Assembly (NCBI GenBank): GCA_036273675.1
Contig: DASUHD010000175.1
Location: forward strand, 27,697-91,696
DNA from: DAHUXT01 sp036273675
Lineage (GTDB): Bacteria > Chloroflexota > Ktedonobacteria > Ktedonobacterales > JADMIN01
Length of the DNA stretch: 64,000 nucleotides
Reading direction: 5' to 3'
Of the stretch, positions 25,904-34,577 are shown piece by piece. Numbering within the stretch: position 1 is the first letter of the stretch; each line of letters opens with the position of its first letter. A model generated the notes under the pieces. It saw only the letters and a list, made by a program, of their open reading frames with translations. It was not told where the DNA came from and did no database searches. A program made the position numbers and the translations under genes.

Positions 25904-27599
25904 TTCATCGCAGCTTCTCAGCCACTTTTACCTCATGCTCGACGGCGCCGTCGCCCTCGAGGAGTTGATGCGCGATGTGATGGAGATCACCGTCGAGAAT
26001 AGCCTGCATCTGCCCGATGTCGCCACGATTGTGCTGAACGATCCCCATCTCAAATGGATCGACGCCGACAGCCTCACGCCAGGGAAGGCAATTATCGTCT
26101 CCGCGCGCGGTGCCTCTGGCGAGGAACTCATCTTCGACGGCGAGATTGTCGAGCTTGAGCCAGATTTTCATCCGACGACGCAGATTCTCACGGTCCGCGC
26201 CTTCGACCGGCTGCATCGGCTCTCCATTGGCCAGCACACGCGCTCGTTTCAGAACGTCACCGACAGCGACCTGGTGAAGAAACTGGCGCAGGAAGTTGGG
26301 CTGAGAGCCGTCTCTGGGCCGACAACCCAGGTGCATCAGTACGTCTTTCAGAATAACCAGACCAATCTGGCGTTTCTGCGCGAGCGCGCCAACGCGCTTG
26401 GCTACCTGCTCTTCGTCCAGGGTGACGCGCTTCACTTTGAGCCGCCGCAGCCGACGGGCAAACCGGTTCCACTCGAATGGGGCGTCAACCTGGGCGAATT
26501 CCGCCCTCGCCTGACGACGGCAGGGCAGGCGAGTGACGTTACTGTGCGTGGGTGGGATCCCGCCACTCGGCAGGAGATCGTCGGCCACGCGAAGAAAGGC
26601 CAGGGTACGCCGCAGATAGGCGAGAAACAGAGCGGCGGCGAACTGACGCAGGGGGCATTTCATGTCGAGGCGCAGAGCCAGGGCGTTATCCGCCCGGTGC
26701 GCTCGCAGGCGGAGGCCGACGCATTGGCGCAGGCGCTGGCCAATCAGCGCGCCAGTCGCTTTATCGAGGCCGAGGGTACCTGCGCGGGCAATCCAGCGGT
26801 CATCGCGGGGTCGTCGGTGCAGGTCAGCGCGGTTGGCGACCGCTTTGGTGGCACCTATTTCATCACCAGCGCCACCCACGTCTATGCGTCTCACAGTGGT
26901 TATGTCACACACTTCAGCATCTCTGGCCTCCATCCTTCGACGCTTCTCAGCGTGCTACAGCCGCAGCACATCGGCGTTGCCGCTCCATCGCAGCATGCTA
27001 TGGGGCTGGTCATCGGGATCGTCACCGACAATCAGGATCCCGGCAATCAGGGACGCGTCAAGGTGCGCTATCCCGCGCTGACCAGCGAACACGCAAGCGA
27101 CTGGGCGCGCGTGGTCTCAGCCGGGGCTGGCGCCAGTCGCGGCATCCTGTTTGTGCCTGAGGTCAATGATGAGGTGCTGGTCGGTTTCGAGATGGGCGAT
27201 ATTCACCATCCGTATGTGCTTGGTGGCCTATGGAACGGTCAGGATCAGCCACCCTATGCAACCGATAAAACGGTCCAGGGTGGCAAGGTGGCGCTCCGAC
27301 TGATCCAGTCGCGTGAGGGTCACTACCTGGCTTTTCTGGAATCGGATGACACGAAGGGCATCGTCATCTCGGACTCAAGCAGGAATACCATCGCATTGAA
27401 CGCCCAGGATGAAAAACTGGAAATCCGGTGCAGTGGCGATGCGCTGATCTCGGCGAAGGGTGATATTTCCATCGAGGCGGGAAGAAATCTGACGTTGAAG
27501 GCGCCGCAAGGACAGGTGGAGATTCAGGGACAGACCGGCGTGAAAACCGAGAGCAGCGCCAACGTAGATATCAAGGGTACACTCATCAACCTGAACTGA
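25896..27599 (+). CDS. CIS spike protein (gp27/gp5, VgrG-like)
   Basis: 567 residues. Residues 1-350 form the gp27-like hub (ALRAVSGPTTQVHQYVFQ-type stretch with AFLRERANALGYLLFVQG). From about 369 an OB-fold gp5/gpV domain follows (GIVTDNQDPGNQGRVKVRYP; GILFVPEVNDEVLVGFEMGD; PYVLGGLWNGQDQPP). The end is a beta-helix of short repeats (ISIEAGRNLTLKAPQGQVEI). It trimerises into the membrane-piercing spike. No enzyme domain is attached, so any effector must be carried otherwise. The PAAR tip gene follows after 23 nt. Confidence 0.95.
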   Translation: MPDSSQLLSHFYLMLDGAVALEELMRDVMEITVENSLHLPDVATIVLNDPHLKWIDADSLTPGKAIIVSARGASGEELIFDGEIVELEPDFHPTTQILTVRAFDRLHRLSIGQHTRSFQNVTDSDLVKKLAQEVGLRAVSGPTTQVHQYVFQNNQTNLAFLRERANALGYLLFVQGDALHFEPPQPTGKPVPLEWGVNLGEFRPRLTTAGQASDVTVRGWDPATRQEIVGHAKKGQGTPQIGEKQSGGELTQGAFHVEAQSQGVIRPVRSQAEADALAQALANQRASRFIEAEGTCAGNPAVIAGSSVQVSAVGDRFGGTYFITSATHVYASHSGYVTHFSISGLHPSTLLSVLQPQHIGVAAPSQHAMGLVIGIVTDNQDPGNQGRVKVRYPALTSEHASDWARVVSAGAGASRGILFVPEVNDEVLVGFEMGDIHHPYVLGGLWNGQDQPPYATDKTVQGGKVALRLIQSREGHYLAFLESDDTKGIVISDSSRNTIALNAQDEKLEIRCSGDALISAKGDISIEAGRNLTLKAPQGQVEIQGQTGVKTESSANVDIKGTLINLN

Positions 27600-27622
27600 C
27601 CAGGAGGACGGAGGATAGTAGC

Positions 27623-28015
27623 ATGGGACAGCCAGCAGCCAAGCAGGGCGACCAGATCACGGCGATAGATACGCACATCGTGCTGATTCCTTCGCCCGGC
27701 GGGCCGGTTCCCACGCCGCTGCCACACCCATTCAATGGCATCATCGACGGCAACCTGAGCACGAATGTCAATATCATGGGGATGCCAGCGGCGACGGTCG
27801 GCAGCACGGCGGATAACACGCCACCGCATATTCCCCAGGGCGGCCCGTTCCAGATTCCACCAACTAACCAGGGACAGATCACGATGGGCAGCGCAACGGT
27901 GATGATCAACGGCAAGCCAGCGGCGCGCGCAGGCGATACGGCGATGACCTGCAACGACCCTAGCCCGCTGCCAGTAGGCACGGTGGTGGCGACGGGGACC
28001 GTGATGATTGGGTAA
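27623..28015 (+). CDS. PAAR-motif spike tip protein
   Basis: 130 residues. PAAR repeats are visible (GMPAATVGSTADNTPP; INGKPAARAGDTAMTC) with a KQGDQI start. Such proteins form a metal-bound cone on top of the spike. The length is that of a bare tip without a toxin extension. AGGAGGACGGAGG lies upstream. A palindromic repeat separates it from the gp25 gene. Confidence 0.93.
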   Translation: MGQPAAKQGDQITAIDTHIVLIPSPGGPVPTPLPHPFNGIIDGNLSTNVNIMGMPAATVGSTADNTPPHIPQGGPFQIPPTNQGQITMGSATVMINGKPAARAGDTAMTCNDPSPLPVGTVVATGTVMIG

Positions 28016-28120
28016 GAACGCCTCACAAAACCGCCATACATCAGGGGCAATGATGGGAGTTGGCCAGATTCGCGGCATGAATGCCGCGGCTGAGAATGCG
28101 GGTTTGCCAGGACTCTAAGA
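28014..28120 (+). repeat. Dispersed palindromic repeat, copy 5 (inside the CIS operon)
   Basis: Hairpin CGCGGCATGAATGCCGCG at 28071-28088 with TTGGCCAGATT before and GCTGAGAATGCGGG after, then GGACTCTAAG. The first 30 bp after the PAAR stop (AAGAACGCCT ... ACAAAACCG) match copy 1 after the nuclease stop. It fills the 123-bp gap between the PAAR and gp25 genes. Confidence 0.8.
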
Positions 28121-28138
28121 ATAGATAGAGGGCAGCAT

Positions 28139-28534
28139 ATGCGAGACTTTCTGGGCGTCGGCTGGGCGTTTCCGGTCGGCGTGGACGCGCGTGGACGCAT
28201 CGCGCTGGCGCGACAGGAGCGCGACATCGAAGAGGCGATACGGATTATTCTGCTGACGCCGAAGGGGCAGCGTGTGATGCGTCCGGAGTTTGGCTGCCAG
28301 ATTCACGATTTGATGTTCGCGCCCAATGACGCGACGACCGCCGGGCTGGCCGCCTACTACGTCGAAGAGGCGCTAGGCATGTGGGAGCCGCGCATCCATG
28401 TCAAAGAGGTGAACGCGCGGCCCGACCCCGAAAACCAGGGGCGCTTGCTCATAGATATCTCGTATGAAATCAAGGCAACGCACGACAGCCGCTCGCTGGT
28501 CTTTCCCTTCTATCGAATACCAGAAGAGGCGTGA
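28139..28534 (+). CDS. Baseplate wedge protein, gp25-like
   Basis: 131 residues of the GPW/gp25 family: GVGWAFPVGVDARGRIALAR at the start, ILLTPKGQRVMRPEFGC in the middle (the conserved gp25 core) and a two-strand end. In phage tails and CIS, gp25 sits at the baseplate wedge and makes the first contact that templates sheath polymerisation. GAGGG precedes the ATG. The gpJ-like gene follows on the same strand after 49 nt. Confidence 0.94.
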   Translation: MRDFLGVGWAFPVGVDARGRIALARQERDIEEAIRIILLTPKGQRVMRPEFGCQIHDLMFAPNDATTAGLAAYYVEEALGMWEPRIHVKEVNARPDPENQGRLLIDISYEIKATHDSRSLVFPFYRIPEEA

Positions 28535-28583
28535 CCCGCATATCTGGATATCCCGCGAGAATGCCCCAAAGGAGATCGCATAG

Positions 28584-30575
28584 ATGCCGCTGCCCACACC
28601 CACCCTCGACGACCGCCACTTCCAGGATATCGTGGATCAGGTCAAGAGCATGATCCCACGCTACTGCCCGGAATGGACCGACCACAATGTCAGCGATCCC
28701 GGCGTGACACTGATCGAGCTTTTCGCCTGGATGACCGATATGCTGCTCTATCGCGTCAATCAGGTGCCGGACAAGAACTACATCAAATTCCTCGAACTGA
28801 TTGGCATCCAGCTAGAGGCGCCACGCGCCGCGCGGGGGCCGGTCACGTTCTACCTTTCGGCGGCGCAGCCGGCGGAGATCAAGATCAGCGCGGGGGCCGA
28901 GGTAGCCACCGTGCGCACCGAGACCAATCCGGCGATTGTCTTCAGCACCGAAGAAGACCTGGTGATTCGTCCGCCCGTGCTGACCGGCGCATACACGCGC
29001 AACGCCAGCCACAGCGACGCCGCCGCCTGGACGACGCACGACCTGCGCCAGTTGGGAATCGCGAAGAATCGTATCGCGCTCTTTCCAGCAAAGCCCGGCC
29101 CAGGCGACGCCTTCTATCTTTCGTTCTCCACCGACCACACCCGCCACGTGCTGGCCATCGCGCTCAACTGCGACTCGGCGGGCGGCGCGGGCGTTGACCC
29201 GAATAACCCACCGACGGAGTGGGAGGTCTGGCAGGGCGGGCTGACCCGCTGGGCAAAGTGCGAAGTGGAATATGACGGGACCGGCGGATTCAACCGCGCG
29301 GGCGAGATCATTCTGCATGCGCCGCAGATGGCGCAGGGCGAGTTCCAGGGCAACCGCGCATACTGGCTGCGCTGCCAGTTGACCGACGCGCAGGCGGCAG
29401 GAAACGGCTATGTCGTCTCGCCGAGCATCTTCTCGCTGAAGGTGGAGTCGCGCGGTGGCACGGTTGGCGCGTTTCACGGCTCAACCATCCACAACGAGTT
29501 GCTCGGTACCGCCGATGGGACGCCGGGGCAGTCATTCAAGCTGCTGCATGCGCCCCTGCTGGCGCGTAGCCCTGAGACCGATCACCTCGTCGTCGAGCCG
29601 CCGGGTGGCCAGCCCGAACACTGGCATGAAGTGACCGATTTTGGCGACTCCGCTGCCGACGACAAAAACTACACACTCGATAGTCTGGACGGCACGATCA
29701 CGCTCGGCCCCTCGCTGCTCCAGCCGGATGGCAGCGTCTATCGCTTCGGGGCTGTACCTGCGAAGGGCAGCGCGCTCACCTTCTCGCGCTACCAGCACGG
29801 CGGAGGCGTAGAAGGCAACGTGCCACCGGGCATGCTGACCGTGCTAAAGACCTCGATTCCCTACGTCTCGTCGGTTATCAACCGCGCGCCCGCGATTGGC
29901 GGACGAGACGCGCAACGCCTCGACGACGCTATGTTGCGCGCGCCGCACATGCTGCGCACCCGGAGCCGCGCCGTGACTGCCGACGACTACGAGTATCTGG
30001 CGACGCAGATCAATGGCGTCGCGCGGGCAAGGTGCCTCGCGCCCGGCTCGCAGCCTGGCGACCCATCCGATCCACGGCCAGGGCAGGTATTCGTCATCGT
30101 GCTGCCACAGAGTGAAGCGACCAGCGGACGGATCAGCCAGGACCAGATGACGCTCTCCGCTGAGTTGCGCGGCAGCGTCCTTTCCTATCTGGACGACCGC
30201 CGCCTGCTCGGAACGGCCCTCGAAGTGCGCGCACCGCAGTACACCTGGGTCTCGGTGCGGGCGAAGCTGCGGCTGCCAGAGCGGAGCGACGCCGGGCTGG
30301 CGGCTGAGGTGCGCGAACAGGCCCAGGCAGCGCTCTACCGCTATCTCAATCCTTATACCGGCGGTCCGCGCGGCGACGGGTGGCCATTTGGCCGCGACCT
30401 CCATCAGTCGGAGATTTTCAGTCTGCTCCAGGCGACACCGCACGTCGAGTTCGTCGAGGATGTGCAAATGTTTGTCTCGGACGGTAGCGGCGCAGCCAAG
30501 CCCGCCTCCGCCCGGTTGATACTGCCACGACATGGTATTATCTGCTCGGATACCCACGAAGTGACGGTGAGTTGA
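28584..30575 (+). CDS. Baseplate assembly protein J-like (Pvc11-like)
   Basis: 663 residues. WTDHNVSDPGVTLIELFAWM and YRVNQVPDKNYIKFLELIG near the N-terminus, and RAVTADDYEYLATQINGVARA in the second half, are typical of the long putative baseplate assembly proteins of CIS (gpJ/gp6-like). It forms the wedge ring around the hub that triggers contraction. GGAGATCGC lies upstream of the ATG. Many PVC-type clusters carry two such large wedge proteins (Pvc11 and Pvc12); here only this one plus the tail-protein-I homologue are found. Confidence 0.93.
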   Translation: MPLPTPTLDDRHFQDIVDQVKSMIPRYCPEWTDHNVSDPGVTLIELFAWMTDMLLYRVNQVPDKNYIKFLELIGIQLEAPRAARGPVTFYLSAAQPAEIKISAGAEVATVRTETNPAIVFSTEEDLVIRPPVLTGAYTRNASHSDAAAWTTHDLRQLGIAKNRIALFPAKPGPGDAFYLSFSTDHTRHVLAIALNCDSAGGAGVDPNNPPTEWEVWQGGLTRWAKCEVEYDGTGGFNRAGEIILHAPQMAQGEFQGNRAYWLRCQLTDAQAAGNGYVVSPSIFSLKVESRGGTVGAFHGSTIHNELLGTADGTPGQSFKLLHAPLLARSPETDHLVVEPPGGQPEHWHEVTDFGDSAADDKNYTLDSLDGTITLGPSLLQPDGSVYRFGAVPAKGSALTFSRYQHGGGVEGNVPPGMLTVLKTSIPYVSSVINRAPAIGGRDAQRLDDAMLRAPHMLRTRSRAVTADDYEYLATQINGVARARCLAPGSQPGDPSDPRPGQVFVIVLPQSEATSGRISQDQMTLSAELRGSVLSYLDDRRLLGTALEVRAPQYTWVSVRAKLRLPERSDAGLAAEVREQAQAALYRYLNPYTGGPRGDGWPFGRDLHQSEIFSLLQATPHVEFVEDVQMFVSDGSGAAKPASARLILPRHGIICSDTHEVTVS

Positions 30576-30585
30576 GAGGGCGGAG

Positions 30586-31515
30586 ATGGCGGACGAGACG
30601 AGGCGGCTGATCGTTCAGCGTGGGGATGACCTGGTGCAGACCGTGGCGATTGATCGCCCGGCGCTGACCATAGGGCGCACCCCCGATAACGACCTCTCGC
30701 TGCCCGATACGCTGGTCTCGCGCCACCACGCCGAAATTCGACTGGAGCCTGAGGGGCTGACGCTGACCGATCTGCATAGCTCAAACGGCACTTTTGTCGA
30801 TGGAGCGCGGCTTCCACCCAATCAGCCGCGCCTGCTCACCAACGGCGCGCGCATCCAGATTGGGCCGTTTCTGCTTACCTATCAGGTGGGCGAGGCTAAC
30901 GACAGCCCAAATGGCGCCTCCGCCACGGACATGGTAGCAGTCGAAGCGCCAGCGATGCAGCCCGTGCAGGCGATGCAGCCGGTGCAGGCGCTCGCGCGAA
31001 CCATCACGCATCTGCCACGACCTGCACTGCCCGCGCCTGTTGCCACTGGCCCCACCAGCATGTATATTGAATCTCTGCCGGTGATTTACGCCGACAATGA
31101 CTTTCTCGCCCGGTTTCTATTGCTGTTTCAGAATGTTTGGGAGCCTCTGGAGCAGCGGCAGGACCACATCGACATGTACTTCGACCCGCGCACTAGCCCG
31201 GCGAGTTTCCTGCCGTGGCTGGCAAGCTGGCTCGATCTCTCGTTCAATCAGCACTGGCCCGAGATTCGGCGGCGGCGTCTGCTGGCAGAGGCGATTGACC
31301 TGTATCGCTGGCGGGGAACTCGCTATGGTCTGGTGCGTATGATCGAGGTCTGCACTGGCATTACCCCCGAAGTCACAGAAAATGTGGCACTACCATACAC
31401 GTTCGATGTGAAAATCGCACTTCCCAAAGACGGTGATATCGATAAGAATCTCATCGACGAGCTGATTCAGGCGCACAAACCGGCCCATGCCGGATATCGG
31501 TTGGAGGTTCTCTAA
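30586..31515 (+). CDS. FHA domain fused to tail protein I-like baseplate protein
   Basis: 309 residues. Residues 4-105 form an FHA domain that binds phosphothreonine peptides: TIGRTPDNDLSLPD, VSRHHAEIRL and LTDLHSSNGTFVDGARL contain the conserved Gly-Arg, Ser-x-x-His and Asn-Gly. A linker with MQPVQAMQPVQA repeats leads to residues 155-309, a P2 gpI-type tail protein (YIESLPVIYADNDFLARFLL, FLPWLASWLDLSFNQHW, WRGTRYGLVRMIEVCTG). FHA fused to a baseplate subunit couples the particle to phosphorylation. Its TAA overlaps the kinase ATG by 1 nt (TAATG). Confidence 0.92.
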   Translation: MADETRRLIVQRGDDLVQTVAIDRPALTIGRTPDNDLSLPDTLVSRHHAEIRLEPEGLTLTDLHSSNGTFVDGARLPPNQPRLLTNGARIQIGPFLLTYQVGEANDSPNGASATDMVAVEAPAMQPVQAMQPVQALARTITHLPRPALPAPVATGPTSMYIESLPVIYADNDFLARFLLLFQNVWEPLEQRQDHIDMYFDPRTSPASFLPWLASWLDLSFNQHWPEIRRRRLLAEAIDLYRWRGTRYGLVRMIEVCTGITPEVTENVALPYTFDVKIALPKDGDIDKNLIDELIQAHKPAHAGYRLEVL

Positions 31516-34235
31516 TGGCGGATCTGGTCGGGAAGACCATCGGTAACTACAAGATCGAGGCGTTGCTTGGCACCGGTGGTATGGGCCAGGTCTATCGTGG
31601 CGTCCATCAGTTCCTGAAGGTCGAGCGCGCCGTCAAGGTGATGAACCCCAGCGTCGCCGCCGATCCCAACTTCCAGGCGCGCTTTCAGCAGGAGGCTCAG
31701 GCTGCCGCTTCCCTCAATCACCAGAATATCGTCGGCGTATTCGACTTTGGCGAGCAGGGCGACGAGTATTACATGGTGATGGAGCTAGTAACCGATGGCT
31801 CGCTCCGCACGCTGTTGCGCCAGCGCGCCTCCGGCCAGACCTGGGAGCTTCCGCTCGGGCTGGACCTCATCCGCCAGGCCGCCGAAGGACTGGGCTATGC
31901 GAACGGCAAGGGCATGGTCCACCGCGACATCAAACCCGACAACCTCTTGCTGGTGAAGTTAAGCGACACGCCCGCTGGCAAGACGCAGTATCTACTCAAG
32001 ATTACCGACTTTGGGCTAGCGCGGCTGACCGAAGGGAGCGGCGTGCGCACCGTCAGCGGCATGGTGATGGGCACTCCAGCCTATATGTCACCGGAGCAAT
32101 GCCAGGGCGGCGCGGTAGACGGACGAAGCGACCTCTATTCGCTGGGCGTGGTGCTCTACGAAGTCGCGACAGGTTACCTGCCTTTTCAGGCGACGACGGT
32201 GAGCGAGGCAATCTACAAACACGTCTTTGTCGCTCCACCGCCACCGCGCCAGGTGCGTCCCGATCTGCCACAGGCGCTGGAAGACATCATTCTGCGCTGC
32301 CTGGCGAAGAAGCCGGAGGGCCGTTTCGCCAACGGCGCGGAGCTTGCGCGCGCGTTGCAGGGGGTGATCGGCCTACCGGTGCTGACGACGATGGCGCCGA
32401 TTCGCCCCGGCCAGCCCAAGGCCGCGCCGACACCCGCGACACCGCCCGCCGCCGCGACGGAGCTAGAGGCGCCACACGCGGGCGCGATGCAACCACCCGC
32501 AGTCCCCCCGCTCGGCGGCTATTCCACATATCCGCGCATTCGCGTGGTCGATCAGGATGGGCGGGTGCTGCAAGTGGTGGAGGTGAATAAACCTGCGATG
32601 GTCGTCGGGCGGCAGCCGGGCAGCGATATCGTGCTTGCGGAGGAGGGCGTCTCGCGCCAGCATCTGCGCCTTGCCAGAGACGGCGCGCGCATCTCGGTCA
32701 CGGATCTTGGCTCCAACAATGGGACATTTCTGGCTGGCAGCCGCCTCTTACCCCAGGCAACTACCACCTGGGAATTCGGTCAGGCGTTGCATGTCGGGCC
32801 ATACTGGCTGCTGCTCGACGCGCCAACCTCGGCAGCAGCAGCGGCTGCCCCGAACTCAGCGCAACTCTCCGGCGCTCCCGGCGCGATGCCCGGCGGCTTC
32901 AATTCCGCGCCAACGTACACGGGCTCGGAGGCCATTCCCGCTCCCTACGGCTCGCCAGCTGTCGCGCCACTCCCATCGACAACGGAAAGCGGGCGCATCC
33001 AGGTCGCCGCCGAGCAGGAAGCGGTGACGCTGACCCCTGGGCAGCCTGCGGTCGTCAAAGTGACGCTTGCCAATACGGGTACCACCGTTGACCATCTCAG
33101 CCTGTTCGCTGAAGGCGTCCCACAGTCGTGGGTACAGGGGCCGGGGCGCGAGGTACAGCTCAATCCGGGCCAGCAGGAAACGACAACGCTGACGATACAG
33201 GTTCCGCGCCTTCCCAACAGCCGTGCGGGCATGTATCCTGTCTCCTTACGCGCCCGTTCGCGCGAAAATCCGGGCGACTCTGGCAGCACTTTCGTTCTCT
33301 GGACTGTCGCTCCATTCACCAGCGAGACAGCAAGCCTCCGCCCGACCCGCGTGCGCGCCCGACGCACGGCGCGATTCAACATGACGCTGCAGAACTCCGG
33401 CAATGCCCCCGTGCAGTACGCGCTGGCTGGCGAGGATCCCGAGGAGAAGCTGCAATACCAGTTCGCGTGGCCAGCGGTCACAGTGGACCCCGGCGCGTCG
33501 GCATCCGTTCCGACGGTCATTCGCACGCCCTGGAAGATTTCCGGCCAACCCGAGATGCGCGATTTCCGCCTTTCGGCACGCCCCGCCAACGGCGGCCAGC
33601 CACAAGTAGCCGCCGGGCAGATCATGCATGCCAGCCTGTTGCCTGGCTGGCTGCCACCGCCGCTGCTGGCGCTGATCGCGGCAGGGCTGGTGGTGTTGGC
33701 GTCCCTCTTTGCGACAGGCGTGCTGCCGGGCGCGCTGGCAAATATCGGCGCAAGCCCGACCGCGACCACGTTGAGCGCTGGCGCCAGCCCCACGACAGGC
33801 GGATCGGCCACGCCCACTGTGGCGGCGACCGCCACGCCGCAGCCGATCCTGACAAGCGTGAGCAGCAGCAATCCCGTGACCGTTGGCGCCAGCTCCTGCT
33901 ACGATCTCGATGGCGGCGGCGTCGTGCTGAATACCTCAACTGATGCGGACTTTTGCTGGAACGTGGCCGACCCCTCGCGAACGCTTCTTCCGGCGAACGC
34001 GGCCATGGTCGGGATCTTCGGCGCGACCACCGAGCCGGGTTTTCAGGACTGCTCGAACATGCAAAACCAGGGGCAGGAATCGAGCGATCCAATTGATGGC
34101 AGCCCTGGTGGCTCGAATAAGATTCCGAACGGAACATTCCTGTGCTTCCGTACCAGTTCAGGACACACGGCGATGGTGCATATAGACATTTATGACGCGA
34201 GCCTTCAGATTGATTACAAGACCTGGAGGTCGTGA
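31515..34235 (+). CDS. Transmembrane Ser/Thr kinase with FHA domain and extracytoplasmic region
   Basis: 906 residues. Residues 8-270 are a Hanks-type kinase with all key residues: Gly loop GTGGMGQVYRG, AVKVM, HRDIKPDN near 135, DFGLARL, GTPAYMSPEQ. A Pro/Ala linker leads to an FHA domain at about 338-440 (VGRQPGSDIVL, VSRQHLRLA, LGSNNGTFLA). Residues about 490-690 are two Ig-like/NEW3-type repeats; a single membrane helix lies at about 708-735, and the last 170 residues include a small Cys-containing domain. Topology is uncertain: with one helix, the Ig-like part would be cytoplasmic. It is the last gene of the CIS operon and is coupled to the FHA baseplate gene. Confidence 0.92.
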   Translation: MADLVGKTIGNYKIEALLGTGGMGQVYRGVHQFLKVERAVKVMNPSVAADPNFQARFQQEAQAAASLNHQNIVGVFDFGEQGDEYYMVMELVTDGSLRTLLRQRASGQTWELPLGLDLIRQAAEGLGYANGKGMVHRDIKPDNLLLVKLSDTPAGKTQYLLKITDFGLARLTEGSGVRTVSGMVMGTPAYMSPEQCQGGAVDGRSDLYSLGVVLYEVATGYLPFQATTVSEAIYKHVFVAPPPPRQVRPDLPQALEDIILRCLAKKPEGRFANGAELARALQGVIGLPVLTTMAPIRPGQPKAAPTPATPPAAATELEAPHAGAMQPPAVPPLGGYSTYPRIRVVDQDGRVLQVVEVNKPAMVVGRQPGSDIVLAEEGVSRQHLRLARDGARISVTDLGSNNGTFLAGSRLLPQATTTWEFGQALHVGPYWLLLDAPTSAAAAAAPNSAQLSGAPGAMPGGFNSAPTYTGSEAIPAPYGSPAVAPLPSTTESGRIQVAAEQEAVTLTPGQPAVVKVTLANTGTTVDHLSLFAEGVPQSWVQGPGREVQLNPGQQETTTLTIQVPRLPNSRAGMYPVSLRARSRENPGDSGSTFVLWTVAPFTSETASLRPTRVRARRTARFNMTLQNSGNAPVQYALAGEDPEEKLQYQFAWPAVTVDPGASASVPTVIRTPWKISGQPEMRDFRLSARPANGGQPQVAAGQIMHASLLPGWLPPPLLALIAAGLVVLASLFATGVLPGALANIGASPTATTLSAGASPTTGGSATPTVAATATPQPILTSVSSSNPVTVGASSCYDLDGGGVVLNTSTDADFCWNVADPSRTLLPANAAMVGIFGATTEPGFQDCSNMQNQGQESSDPIDGSPGGSNKIPNGTFLCFRTSSGHTAMVHIDIYDASLQIDYKTWRS

Positions 34236-34577
34236 CATAGGCTGGCGAGCGGCGGTGATACGATCGTTGTTGCCCTGAGATGCGCCGTGCATGCATCTCT
34301 GCCTGGCACATCATGCGTATGAGTTTGGGCCAAGGATGTACAGGCGACATCTCATGTTTTGAGCCTTGGCGCATAGGACTTGTTGCTTACGGCGGTTGAT
34401 AGGCGGAAAATAACCTGCTATTCTGTAGCGGCATCCCGCAATCACCAACAACACAAAGCATGACAACTGGCGCGTATTTTTGTCTATCAGGCGTGCGGCG
34501 CATGGACAGCCTTTACTTCTGGAGCGCAGCAGGCTGCTGATACGAGTTACAGTTCCGGGCTGGAGAGGTGGTATGCG
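34236..34577. other. Intergenic region after the CIS operon
   Basis: 342 bp with no supported gene. A short inverted repeat GAGATGC/GCATCTC lies around 34278-34300 without a T-run. The promoter of the zinc-ribbon membrane protein is expected at the right end. Confidence 0.5.

Noticed and set aside
16328..31515. Prophage or tailocin
   Set aside because: There is no capsid, terminase, portal, lysis, integrase or replication gene, and the DUF4255, AAA+ and DUF4157 genes mark an extracellular-type CIS cluster instead.
16328..31515. Type VI secretion system
   Set aside because: No TssJLM membrane complex, ClpV or TssB/TssC pair; sheath is a single long phage-type protein.
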